A DNA stretch of 17,699 bases from JAFGED01 sp964551295 (GCA_964551295.1 CAZKDJ010000074.1:1-17699), one strand, 5' to 3'. Numbered from the stretch's first letter, positions 6,040-14,400 are shown. The notes: a model not told the origin generated them from the sequence alone. Numbers and translations: made by a program.

Positions 6040-6654
6040 ATGAGTGATGTTGAAGCGTCGCCTGGGCACGGCGAGGTTGTCGCTTTCGATCAGATCGAGC
6101 GAAAGGCCAAGGCAGTGGGTGGTCTGCTGCGGCAGGCTTTGCCGGCTGACGACCAGGCGCGGGCCGACCTGAGGGAGGTGACTGCTGCGCTTGCCGCTCT
6201 TGATGTCCAATTGGCTGAATGGGTAGCGCTGCATCGGCTGATCCACGAACTGCTCGCCGCTCTGGCCCCTTTCCGCGCCTTGCTTGCCTCGGTCGGCGGG
6301 AGCGCGCTCGGTGCGACGGAGTGCCAGGCGCTGTTGCAAGGCTGGCGTCCGTGCCAGCGGTGCATAGATGGGCTGGCTGCCTTTGCCGAGGAGGTCACGT
6401 GCATCGGCCGTCCGCTCCGCCGGGATGGCCGCGAGTTGGCGGGCGAGCGGTGGGCGGTGGATGTGCTCGCTGTGCAGGAGATGATCGAGGATGCGCTGAA
6501 GGAAGAGGATCTCGATCCGGGGAATCTGTTTGAACTGGCCGAGGAACTGGACAGCGCCTGTCATCGTCACCTGGCTGTGGCCGATCGCGGGCTGGGGGCG
6601 GCCGCAGATAGGTTGCGACGTTTGAACACAAGTTTACTGGGAGGGCTGGAATGA
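6040..6654 (+). CDS. Unrecognised helical soluble protein, first of a coupled pair
   Basis: A 204-residue protein, almost entirely predicted helical, with leucine/alanine-rich segments (about 18-55, 60-85, 108-122, 140-200). No membrane segment or signal peptide is visible. It has a CxxC (CQRC, near residues 105-108) and further cysteines near 95, 121 and 174, but no full zinc motif is evident. ATG at 6040 has GGGGAGGAG 6 nt upstream. Its stop overlaps the next start as ATGA, so the two products are translationally coupled and probably interact. The most likely location is the cytoplasm, beside the N-terminal helical domain of its partner. No family or enzymatic role recognised. Confidence 0.85.
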   Translation: MSDVEASPGHGEVVAFDQIERKAKAVGGLLRQALPADDQARADLREVTAALAALDVQLAEWVALHRLIHELLAALAPFRALLASVGGSALGATECQALLQGWRPCQRCIDGLAAFAEEVTCIGRPLRRDGRELAGERWAVDVLAVQEMIEDALKEEDLDPGNLFELAEELDSACHRHLAVADRGLGAAADRLRRLNTSLLGGLE

Positions 6655-8108
6655 GCGATCTTTTGAACGCCTTTCAACGGCGACACAGGGAGAAGCTGGA
6701 TCAACTGGAGCATGGCGAGGACGCAGAGGCCCTGCTGGACGGGGTGCACATACTCATCTCCGATCTGAGACAGGCCGGAGCTGCTGTCGCCGATCCGGCC
6801 GAGCGCGGCCAATTGCGGGCACTGGTGCGCTTCTGGGCGGACGTCGCCTACGGGCGCACGGGCGTCTATCCCGAGACAGTGCTACTGCCGCTCGATCCCG
6901 CGAACGCGCGCCCCTTGGAGGAGCCTCAGCGGCGCGCGTGGCCGCCCCTCATCTGGGTGCTCGTGGGCGGAGCGGCGATGATCGTTATCGCGACTGGGCT
7001 TGTAGCCATTGGGTGGCTGTCCTCCCGTCCCCGGGAGAACGTCGCGACGCCGCCCACCTCCGCGCCGACGCCCGTCGTGCGGTACGCCATCGTGGAGGTG
7101 ATGACGAGTGGCGGGATAGCGACCGACCCCTTCTGCCTGGGCACGTCCGACATCGTCGCTGAGTTTACCCTGAAAGGCGTCCAACCCGAGATGGCGTGGT
7201 ACTGGGAGTTGCAGCGCGACGGCGAGGTCGTGGATGCCCAGCCTGCGGCTGCCTGGGGCCTGGAGGCGGAGCAAGTCTCTCTGGTCATCCTAGCTGGTGG
7301 GGCGCAAAGTGTGGCCCCGGGCCGGTACGATCTATTGGCTTACGCTGAGGGACGGGTGGTTGGGACGCGCTCCTTCCAGGTGCTGTCCACGGCCCCTAAC
7401 ATCGCCAATTTGCAGGTGACGGATATCCCGCCGACGATGGGCGGGGAGGTGATGGAGAGGAGCGCGTTTGACGCCGGCGTGAAGGTGCTCTATCTGAGCT
7501 ATGATTACGCGGGACTGTGCTCGGGTCTCAGAATATCGCACAAGCTCTATCGTCAGGGCGAGGTGGTGCAGGAGAGCGTGATGGTGTGGAGCGGCGATCC
7601 CCAGGGGCGGGCACAGGTCGGCGTGCAGGCCCCGGACGGCGGGCCGTTTTTGCCCGGCGACTATGAGATCGTGGTGTCGATAGCGGGAGAGAAACAGGCG
7701 CGTGTGAGTTTCACGGTCGACGGCGCAGCCGAGAAAGTGGCAGTGGGGCCTCCCTCCTTTGGCGATATCACCATCGCTTTGGGTGTGCGCCCCGATGGCG
7801 CGCCGATCTTGGCGCAGGGGACGCCCTTTGGCTGGGCGACGCGCGTCGTGCACGCCGTTTTCGACTACGAGGGGATGGGGGATGGCGTGCGTTGGACGGT
7901 GGTGTGGACTCGCGACGGCGTGGAGGTGGCTAGAGGGGACTATACTTGGGACGCGGGAGCTGCCGAGAGCGAGGGCACATATTGGGTCACTTTGGCCGAT
8001 GAGGCTGGTGAGCCCCTCGGCGGTGGGAGTTATACCGTCACGTTCTACATAAACGGCCAGCAGCAGAGCGCGGCCGATTTTCGGATCTATTATCAGCCGT
8101 CGGAATAG
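6651..8108 (+). CDS. Single-pass membrane protein with beta-rich ectodomain
   Basis: 485 residues. Residues 1-92 form a helical cytoplasmic domain (with the stretch LRALVRFWADVAYGRTGVYP). One membrane segment follows (about 98-123), then a short Pro/Thr linker, then roughly 340 extracytoplasmic residues that look like three tandem ~110-residue Ig-like beta domains. Each has a W/Y core, an RDGE or RQGE turn, a closing G-x-Y strand and a following F-x-V strand; for example LQRDGEVVD, LYRQGEVVQ, WTRDGVEVA. The start ATG lies inside the ATGA overlap with the preceding gene. No catalytic motif is visible. It could be a sensor or anchor that passes an outside signal to the soluble partner, but that is inference. 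Confidence 0.85.
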   Translation: MSDLLNAFQRRHREKLDQLEHGEDAEALLDGVHILISDLRQAGAAVADPAERGQLRALVRFWADVAYGRTGVYPETVLLPLDPANARPLEEPQRRAWPPLIWVLVGGAAMIVIATGLVAIGWLSSRPRENVATPPTSAPTPVVRYAIVEVMTSGGIATDPFCLGTSDIVAEFTLKGVQPEMAWYWELQRDGEVVDAQPAAAWGLEAEQVSLVILAGGAQSVAPGRYDLLAYAEGRVVGTRSFQVLSTAPNIANLQVTDIPPTMGGEVMERSAFDAGVKVLYLSYDYAGLCSGLRISHKLYRQGEVVQESVMVWSGDPQGRAQVGVQAPDGGPFLPGDYEIVVSIAGEKQARVSFTVDGAAEKVAVGPPSFGDITIALGVRPDGAPILAQGTPFGWATRVVHAVFDYEGMGDGVRWTVVWTRDGVEVARGDYTWDAGAAESEGTYWVTLADEAGEPLGGGSYTVTFYINGQQQSAADFRIYYQPSE

Positions 8109-8128
8109 CAATTTAGTTTGGATTTCCC

Positions 8129-8158
8129 TTGACAGTTGCTGCCCGTGTGTTATTATAC
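8129..8158 (+). promoter_or_regulatory. rnpB promoter
   Basis: A perfect -35 TTGACA (8129-8134) is followed by TATTAT at 16 nt (8151-8156) or TTATAC at 18 nt (8153-8158). Either places the transcript start at about 8163-8165, which is where the P1 stem of the RNA begins. Confidence 0.75.
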
Positions 8159-8262
8159 CTTTGATGCCCAAGTCGGCCAGGCGGTCGCGGCCTATGCGAA
8201 GCATAGGTTGAGGAAAGTCCGGGCTCCATAGGGCACGGTGCTGGGTAACACCCAGGCGGGGG

Positions 8263-8295
8263 CGCATCTACGGATGCTACGCATCCGCAGATGCG
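8263..8295 (+). other. Extra hairpin in the P10 loop of RNase P RNA
   Basis: CGCATCTACGGATGC (8263-8277), loop TAC, GCATCCGCAGATGCG (8281-8295): a 15-position stem with one A-C mismatch. It caps a P10-like pairing of GCGGG (8256-8260) with CCCGC (8301-8305). In E. coli this loop is only a few bases long. Confidence 0.65.
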
Positions 8296-8330
8296 TTTTA
8301 CCCGCGGAAAAGGGCCACAGAAAAGCAGAC

Positions 8331-8382
8331 TGCCCTCACCCGTTCCCTCCCCCGCGTGCGGGGGAGGGCCAGGGAGGGGGTA
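8331..8382 (+). repeat. Expanded P12 stem made of a CCCTC/GAGGG palindrome
   Basis: The segment between CAGAC and TAACGGTG folds as one long stem. CCCTCCCCCGC (8345-8355) pairs with GCGGGGGAGGG (8358-8368) at the top. A 3-nt internal loop and about ten further outer pairs follow, down to T8331-A8382. The composition (runs of C, then runs of G) resembles palindromic intergenic repeats common in many GC-rich bacterial genomes. Confidence 0.6.
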
Positions 8383-8585
8383 ACGGTGAAAAGGTGGTGT
8401 AAGAGACCACCGGCGCTCGTGGTGACACGGGCGGCCAGGCATCCCCCACCGGGAGCAAGGCCAAGCAGGGACGATGGAGCGGCCCGTTCCATCCGAGTCC
8501 CGGGTAGGCCGCTAGAGGCGGCGGGCAACCGTCGTCCCAGATAGATGACCGCACCTCAATCTTCGGTTGAGGTAACAGAACCCGG

Positions 8586-8646
8586 CTTATCGGCCGGCTT
8601 GGGCGTCATACGACGTATCCCCTTGTGGGTGCGCCGCTTTCTGGTG
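8586..8646. repeat. Outer direct repeat, copy 1 (rnpB 3' end plus flank)
   Basis: Begins in the conserved CTTATCGG block of rnpB, includes the 3' strand of P1 and runs about 39 nt past the RNA end. It matches 14565-14623 at about 46 of 60 aligned positions. The shared blocks include GGCTTGGGC, TCCC, TTGTG and TGCGCCGCTT, and the differences are mostly transitions. Candidate attachment site. Confidence 0.65.
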
Positions 8647-8670
8647 TGCCAGGCATGTCATGCAACAAGT

Positions 8671-8700
8671 ATATCACAGAAATGAGAGAAAAAGTCCAAA
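8671..8700. repeat. Inner direct repeat, copy 1
   Basis: About 30 nt with the cores CACAGAAATGA and AAAAAGTCCAAA, matching 14401-14431 in the same orientation with about 4 differences and one gap. It lies between rnpB and the immunity gene. The rest of the 168-bp gap 8608-8775 holds only the outer repeat and no gene that I can support. Confidence 0.65.
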
Positions 8701-8775
8701 GGAGGGATTGGGTTTCACTCCAGGCCTCCGGCCTGCATCGACCCAACCTGAAAACTGCTCAAGTACAGGTAAAAA

Positions 8776-9243
8776 CTATAGCCAGAAGGGCTCCATTTCA
8801 TTCTTGACCATTTGTATTAACCAATTCCTAAACCCATAACAGATTCCTTCCCACTGCTCTGGAGGAAACTCGTGAAAACAATCCAATATCAGTAAACCAT
8901 CTGTGTTCGATTGCCCCAGATCAAAGGCAATACTATCTCCGGTGTCTATTACACAAGCGAATGGCAAAATGGAATCTCGCCAGGAATCTGAGTATATCTC
9001 GCGCAGTTCAGACAAACGCTCCAAAATCTCAGGTATAGTCAAGAGCTTGTAATCACCCAGATCTGCACCATACGAGAACTTGTAGAATTCCCTCAGTTCG
9101 TCAGGCACCTCGATTCCGGCTTTTGTCTCTAGCGCCGTTATCTCAGATTCATCTTTACCCAATCTAAGAGCATACTCATAGCCGTACTTCTCGCTATCAG
9201 GCAAATCATCAATGTACTTTCTGAGAAAATCAAACTCGCTCAT
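8776..9243 (-). CDS. SUKH-family (SMI1/KNR4) immunity protein
   Basis: A 155-residue protein with the SUKH fold pattern: a helical start, IEVPDELREFYKFSYGA (about 44-60), LLTIPEILERL, then DSILPFACVIDTGDSIAFDL (about 90-109), GLLILDCFHEFPPEQW and the C-terminal helix GFRNWLIQMVKNEM. SUKH proteins are known immunity factors against diverse contact-dependent nuclease toxins and act in the cytoplasm by binding the toxin domain. ATG at 9243; the site AAGGAA overlaps the toxin stop (TAAGGA), 12 bp between genes, so toxin and immunity are co-transcribed. It is AT-richer than neighbouring genes, like the toxin's 3' end. SUKH membership is clear; the cognate target is inferred from position. Confidence 0.88.
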   Translation of the reverse strand: MSEFDFLRKYIDDLPDSEKYGYEYALRLGKDESEITALETKAGIEVPDELREFYKFSYGADLGDYKLLTIPEILERLSELREIYSDSWRDSILPFACVIDTGDSIAFDLGQSNTDGLLILDCFHEFPPEQWEGICYGFRNWLIQMVKNEMEPFWL

Positions 9244-9255
9244 AGTTCTTTTTCC

Positions 9256-12200
9256 TTATGGATATGTAAGCCACCAAGTAGTAAATTGGTCATGTTCAGC
9301 CCCTGTTCGCAACGGAACCAAGTTCTCAAAAGAATTGATCCCCCCTCTAGACAATGGCTGTATATGATGGATTTCATATTCACCTTTGGGTGGATACCAG
9401 CCGTATTTCTTGTGCCACCAATCCTTAAAATCATTTTTCAACTTCTTGGTGAACTTGGCCCGCAACGGTTTAGGATCTGTTTTTGCTATAGTAGAAGAGC
9501 TTGGGAATGAAACCTCCCCGTAGCCTTTCACTGTTGCCTTTGGATATGATTTGCCAGCGCGATTGAGAGGAATTGCTCCAGCTACCTTTTTGACGCCGCG
9601 CTTGCCAGAAGCTTCAACAACCTCCCTCATCCCCTTCTTAAGCCCTGCTTCTCCAACCTGCTCCACCCCCTCCCTTGTAGCCCGCACGACGTACTTTGTA
9701 GCCGTTGCCCCCTGACCAAATACCGGTGCCATAGCCATTGCCGAAATACCGGCTTCTGTCCACTTACCTCTAATTAAGTAGATACCCGTGTTGATTGCAT
9801 CTGGAAAAACACCAAGACCAGGGAAAAGACCTGCTACATCCAAGGCCCCCTGTATCCAATCGAGGATAGCAGCATCCCTTTTGTCTTTTGGTACTACTTT
9901 CTGCTTGAGCGACACGGTTTCAATCTGTTTGCCGCCCATAACTCTAAGTGTCACCAGGAGAATACCGGGCCTCTCCGTTTTCACCGACGCTGTTTTCTTG
10001 TCAACGATAATCTCCCTGAATAGTCGCATGGAAACCGGCGTTGAGTCCGGGTCATCTTCAATCACCCAGGAATACCAACGCCCACTACTCTCGGCAGGTG
10101 TTACCTGTTCACCTTTCACCACAACAGAGTACTTGACTTTTGAACCCACTTTTACGACAGGGTCATTATGAGCCTTAATCGCATAGGCTCCGCCTGTTTC
10201 AACTTCCTGCTTGTACCCCAGAGTTACAACGAGCTCGTTATCTAAAAAGATCTTGGCACACACATAGTGTGTGCCTGGATAGACTGTGTTCAGCGTCCAT
10301 TCTGCTGCATTGCGAGGGCCTTCCTCGTGCCGCTTAGAAGCTGGCGTTGTACTTGGATCATTCTCAAAGAACCACTCGTAATGATAACTACTATCTGCAG
10401 AAATCAGCTTGGGACGCGTGTGCTCCACAGCATACTGTACTTTTGAGCCAAGAGTAACAACGGAACCTGGAAAAGCCTTTATAGCAAACCCACCCCCCTC
10501 TGCTACTCTTGCCTTGGTCTTTTCCTCTCCATCGGGATTCACCTTGCCATAAACGGCCCATACGTCTCCTCTCTCTATGGGCGCTAATTCTGTCAGAGCA
10601 TATTTCTGCTTCACATCAACCAGGATTGGTTCAATGTCGCTCTGGCGAGTCTCTGAACCTCCAAACTTGGTATCAACGGCTTCTTGTGCTTCCTTCAGGG
10701 CATTATCAAGCCGCTCCTGCTTATCCTCCTCGGTCTCTTCCTCTCCCCCAATCCCCAGCTTGTGCCCCACCTTGATCACGAATTCCTTGACCTTCTTCAA
10801 CACCCAGTCGATGGCGCTGTTGATCGGCTTGCGTACGTCGGCGATGATCTTGCGCACGCTGCCGCTCAGGTCGCCCACGCCAACCAGGTCGGCCAGGAAA
10901 CTGATCACCACTGGGATCTGTTTGGCCAACGCCTGTTCGATCTTGTTTGCCGCCTCCTCCACCGACCCGCTGGCTATGGCCAGGATCGAGTCCAGCACCG
11001 CCTCGATCAGCGCCATGATCTTTTTGGCGTTCTCTAGGAACCATTTGACCACCTTGATGATGGCCTTGACCGCCTTGATGAACGCCCCTGCCGGCCCGCC
11101 CAGCATCGAGACAATCCAGTCGATGCCGGCCTTGATGATCTTGGTCTTGATCAGGTTCTTGATGCGGTCGATGATCATCGCCTTCAGGTCACCGACCTTG
11201 TCCTTGATGTATTCCCACAGGCCAACCGGCCCCTCGGTCACCAGGATCTTGAAGACCTCGAACCCCTTCTCCAGGTACGCCACCGTCTTTTCGCCAAAGA
11301 TGTTGACCGCGCGCTCCCGGATGTTGGCATAGGTCAACCCCAGCACCTGAAGCACCAAACTGAAGAGTCCTTTGGCGTCCAGGGTTGCAGGTAGTTGCAG
11401 CCCGGTCGCCCCCGTCAGCCACTCCAGCACCGCACTCTGCAAGTGCTGGCCGATGTTCTTCACAAAGTTCCTTAGCCCCTGCTTGACTCCCTGTAACAGG
11501 TTCTTCAAGAACCGGATCGGGTGCAGCAGGATCTGGGGGATGGCCGAGGCCGCCTTGAGCAGGATGCGCGCCAGCAGGGCCGCCAGCTGCGTCACCGTGG
11601 CAATCACGTTCTTCACAAAGTCGATGGCCTTGGCGATCAGGCCCCGATTGGCCGCTTTCAACTCCTCGATCCGCGCATCCAGCTCCTGCAGGTTCTCCTG
11701 GTACTTGTTCGCCAGCGTGTCGATCAACTCCGTCTGCTTGTCCCTGACGTCCTGTTCCAGGTCGTCGAACTTGGTCTGGATCTCGTTGGCGGCGTCAGTC
11801 CCGATCTGCTGCAACTCCTCCGGCAGGCTCTCCACGTACTCTGTAATCTCCTGCCGCCCCTGTGCGATACACGCCATCGCCTTGTTCAACTCCGCCGCCA
11901 CGTGTGCGGCGATGCCGTCCAGCTCCCCGTCCATCGTGTTAATGTACAGCTGCCGCCCGTCCTCGTAGAACCTGTTCACCTCCTTGGGCATGCCCAGCAG
12001 CTTGTCCTTGAGCCACTTGGCCCACCCGAACAGCCCGCCGTACCGCTTCTTCTTGTAGGCCTTCATCTCCCGGTCGACGTGATCCTCGAACAGCCGCCGC
12101 GCCTTCTTCGCTGCCGTGTCGAACCTCTTCTCGACCTCGTCGCTCAGAGGGTCGAGGATTCCCACGACGTCCTTCTTGGTCGTCTCATAGATCTGGTTGA

Positions 12201-14361
12201 TGGCGGTGGCGACTTCGCCCCGCTTTCCCTCGTCGGCGGCCTTGGTATCGTACTGCTCGCTGAATACTGCCGCCAGCAGCCCCTCCCGGCTGCCGTGCAT
12301 GCCCTCCAGCGGCCCCACCACTGCCGTCTGCGCCTCCTGCTGCGCCCCGGCCACGATCTGTCCCTCATCCTTCCGGTAGGCAGGCAGCGACTCGGCGACG
12401 TACGCCTGGGCATCCTTCTTCGCCTTGAGGGTCGCCAGGAACTGGGGCTCGTTCGATTCGGCCAACTGCTCCTCGGTGATTCCGGCCTTCTCCAGATCTC
12501 GATCGAGACCCGCACTCTCCCGCAGCAGGGGGTCCTCGATCTCGTCCTGCTTTTTCGGCTTGGGGGCCGCCTCCCCCGCCCTTATGTCCCCGGGCGCTGG
12601 GCCGACGTCTGGTTGGTCCATCGGCGTCACCGGCTTGGGCTCGATCCCGCTGGTGTCCGGCGTCTCCTCGACCTTCTCCTCCAGCACTCCCATCGACCGC
12701 GCCTTCTGCTCGGCGATCTTTTGTTTGACCCTATCTCTGACCGCGGAGATGGGGCTCTTCTTCTTGAACTCGTCGACGTCCTTGAGCTTCTTGGGGGTGA
12801 TTTCCTTGATCTTGGCCAGCAGAGCCGCCTTGAACGCCGCGGCGCTGAACTCGCCGGGCTTTTGCTGCTCCATCTCCTGGACCTGCTGGTCCTGAGCCTT
12901 GCTCTCCAACTCGTTGGTCGGAGGCTCTGCGGCTTCCTGCGCCTCTTCCGCCTCGGTCCCTGGCTCCTCGTGGGTCCGCTCCCGGTCCGCAACGGCCCCC
13001 ACCCGTCCGGCCACGGCCTGGAAGCCCGGATCCTGGCCAGGGGAGAAGGTGGCCTTGCTTCCGGCCGCGAGAGCCTCTGCCGCCTTGGCTCCCGCGCCGT
13101 TGTCGCCAGCGCTCTTGCCGGAGGCGGCCGGGGCTACGGGGGTGACGGCTCCTCTTGGGCCGGCGCCATTGCCTCCAGGCTGAGAAGCGCCGCCTTCTCC
13201 CGCGCCGGCCGGCTCGGCGGGTCCGCTGCCGGCCGCGGGAACCGGGGGTGCCGCCGCTTCCCCTCCACCACCGGTGACCTCTTCTTCGCTCCGCCGGATT
13301 GTGTCCTCAGGCTCGCGCTGCAATGCGCCGGCTCCGCCCTGTTGCACCACGTGGGTCAGCTCGTGGGCCATCAGCTTGCGCCCGCGCTCCGTCCCAGGCG
13401 CGTACTCGCCTGCCCCAAACGCAATATCCGAGCCCACCGTATAGGCTCGCGCGCTCAAGTCTTGTGCCGTCTGCGTTGCTGTATCACCGGTATGCACCCG
13501 CACGTCGCCGAAATCGGCGCCAAAGCGTGACTCGAAAAACTCCCGATCGGAGGGGGGCAATGGGCTGCCGCTTCCCTTCAGCTGCCCGATACGTCCTTCC
13601 AGGCCGGCGTCCACGGTGGGAACGCCCGGCTTCCCTGCCCCGTTGTCATCCCCATCCCCGCCGGCTGCCATACTCAACCGTTCCGCCTCGGCCGGCTCTT
13701 CTTCCTCCTCGTACGATTCCACTTCTTCGGCTCGCGCCACGAGGCCATCGCCCGCCGGACGAGGCGAACTCACAGGGATAGAAAGGCGGCTGATCGTTGG
13801 GAAATGAGAGTGCTTTTGGGTACCCTGTCCACCCTGTTCCTCACTCGACGAGGTTCCCTCTGCGGGTGGAGGGGGTGCGAGGGTAGGCATGCGCATCACC
13901 TGTTCGGCGACAGCGTCTGCTTCCTTCTCGTACGCATCATCCGGCTCCCCGACTTCTAGCTTGGTCTGGGCGGTGGGAGAGACCCGGCCCCTGCCGTTGC
14001 CGCCGTACGCGGCCACCACCCGCTGCACGTGCTGGTTCCCCTGCACCCGGGCGATGCGCTGGATCGCCTTCTGCCGCTGCGTCCCATCCAGGCGTTGCAG
14101 GACCTGCGTCTGCGCCTCGACCGTCCCGCCCTCGAACAGCATCCCGGCGTCGAAAGTCAGGCTAGACTGGCCGTCGTTCCCGCCTCGCTTGGCGTCTGCC
14201 GAACGCCAGATAGCAGCGGTGCATATTCCCCCACCGCTGCGTGAAGCGAGCCCCACACCATGATTGTTTGCCGCGTCTTTGGCTTCGGGCTTGCGCTCGA
14301 TCCTCTGACGCTGGCGTCGCTTCTCAGCCTGCTCCGGCGTCCCTTGACCAGGCTTGTTCAT
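9256..14361 (-). CDS. Giant DUF4157 (eCIS core) polymorphic toxin with C-terminal HNH nuclease
   Basis: About 1701 residues from the ATG at 14361, which has GGGAGG just upstream; a TTG at 14379 is the alternative. Order, in approximate residues: a polar N-terminus with VGEPDDAYEKEADAVAEQV (~138-155); acidic linker; DUF4157 domain (~265-345) with PLPPSDREFFESRFGADF, VRVHTG and the HExxH metalloprotease-like motif HELTH (codons 13365-13351); a Pro/Gly/Ala-rich linker; a long helical and amphipathic region (~480-1215). Two related ~100-residue beta repeats (~1295-1495) follow, each with GSKVxYxV. Then come a pretoxin-like segment (DVAGLFPGLGVFPDAINTG) and a C-terminal HNH/His-Me nuclease (YEIHHIQPLSRGG, FENLVPL, H). 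DUF4157 is the established core domain of many toxins loaded on extracellular contractile injection systems. No injection genes are in this window. The 3' third of the gene is AT-richer than the rest. Confidence 0.88.
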   Translation of the reverse strand: MNKPGQGTPEQAEKRRQRQRIERKPEAKDAANNHGVGLASRSGGGICTAAIWRSADAKRGGNDGQSSLTFDAGMLFEGGTVEAQTQVLQRLDGTQRQKAIQRIARVQGNQHVQRVVAAYGGNGRGRVSPTAQTKLEVGEPDDAYEKEADAVAEQVMRMPTLAPPPPAEGTSSSEEQGGQGTQKHSHFPTISRLSIPVSSPRPAGDGLVARAEEVESYEEEEEPAEAERLSMAAGGDGDDNGAGKPGVPTVDAGLEGRIGQLKGSGSPLPPSDREFFESRFGADFGDVRVHTGDTATQTAQDLSARAYTVGSDIAFGAGEYAPGTERGRKLMAHELTHVVQQGGAGALQREPEDTIRRSEEEVTGGGGEAAAPPVPAAGSGPAEPAGAGEGGASQPGGNGAGPRGAVTPVAPAASGKSAGDNGAGAKAAEALAAGSKATFSPGQDPGFQAVAGRVGAVADRERTHEEPGTEAEEAQEAAEPPTNELESKAQDQQVQEMEQQKPGEFSAAAFKAALLAKIKEITPKKLKDVDEFKKKSPISAVRDRVKQKIAEQKARSMGVLEEKVEETPDTSGIEPKPVTPMDQPDVGPAPGDIRAGEAAPKPKKQDEIEDPLLRESAGLDRDLEKAGITEEQLAESNEPQFLATLKAKKDAQAYVAESLPAYRKDEGQIVAGAQQEAQTAVVGPLEGMHGSREGLLAAVFSEQYDTKAADEGKRGEVATAINQIYETTKKDVVGILDPLSDEVEKRFDTAAKKARRLFEDHVDREMKAYKKKRYGGLFGWAKWLKDKLLGMPKEVNRFYEDGRQLYINTMDGELDGIAAHVAAELNKAMACIAQGRQEITEYVESLPEELQQIGTDAANEIQTKFDDLEQDVRDKQTELIDTLANKYQENLQELDARIEELKAANRGLIAKAIDFVKNVIATVTQLAALLARILLKAASAIPQILLHPIRFLKNLLQGVKQGLRNFVKNIGQHLQSAVLEWLTGATGLQLPATLDAKGLFSLVLQVLGLTYANIRERAVNIFGEKTVAYLEKGFEVFKILVTEGPVGLWEYIKDKVGDLKAMIIDRIKNLIKTKIIKAGIDWIVSMLGGPAGAFIKAVKAIIKVVKWFLENAKKIMALIEAVLDSILAIASGSVEEAANKIEQALAKQIPVVISFLADLVGVGDLSGSVRKIIADVRKPINSAIDWVLKKVKEFVIKVGHKLGIGGEEETEEDKQERLDNALKEAQEAVDTKFGGSETRQSDIEPILVDVKQKYALTELAPIERGDVWAVYGKVNPDGEEKTKARVAEGGGFAIKAFPGSVVTLGSKVQYAVEHTRPKLISADSSYHYEWFFENDPSTTPASKRHEEGPRNAAEWTLNTVYPGTHYVCAKIFLDNELVVTLGYKQEVETGGAYAIKAHNDPVVKVGSKVKYSVVVKGEQVTPAESSGRWYSWVIEDDPDSTPVSMRLFREIIVDKKTASVKTERPGILLVTLRVMGGKQIETVSLKQKVVPKDKRDAAILDWIQGALDVAGLFPGLGVFPDAINTGIYLIRGKWTEAGISAMAMAPVFGQGATATKYVVRATREGVEQVGEAGLKKGMREVVEASGKRGVKKVAGAIPLNRAGKSYPKATVKGYGEVSFPSSSTIAKTDPKPLRAKFTKKLKNDFKDWWHKKYGWYPPKGEYEIHHIQPLSRGGINSFENLVPLRTGAEHDQFTTWWLTYP

Positions 14362-14400
14362 GCCCCCTCCCACGGCCAAGTACCAATGGCCCTATTTAAT

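Larger units (their letters stand above)
8163..8607 (+). ncRNA. rnpB: RNase P RNA, bacterial type A
   Basis: The catalytic RNA that removes 5' leaders from pre-tRNA. Diagnostic conserved blocks are present in order: GAGGAAAGTCCGGGCTCC (from 8209), the P9/P10 region CTGGGTAACACCCAGG, CCACAGAAA, GGTGAAAAGGTGG, GGGAGCAAGGCC (from 8450), CCCGGGTAGGC with the L15 GGU that binds tRNA CCA, AGATAGATGACCGC, and ACAGAACCCGGCTTATCGG. The ends are set by the P1 helix: 8163-8178 pairs with 8592-8607, with G-U wobbles allowed. Two peripheral hairpins are enlarged (8263-8295 and 8331-8382). No strong terminator is visible after it. Open frames on either strand of this segment are not genes. Confidence 0.96.

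Noticed and set aside
8298..8554. Open frames on both strands within the rnpB segment
   Set aside because: They fall inside the RNase P RNA. Pro/Arg/Gly-rich translations come from the P12 palindrome.
8608..8670. Intrinsic terminator for rnpB
   Set aside because: Small palindromes (ATACG-A-CGTAT, GCATG-T-CATGC) are present, but none has a useful stem length or T-run.
11521..13530. 669-codon open frame on the plus strand opposite the DUF4157 toxin gene
   Set aside because: Low-complexity Leu/Arg/Gln-rich translation typical of the antisense of a GC-rich gene. The minus-strand frame has recognisable domains (HELTH, DUF4157), and this frame has none and no ribosome site.
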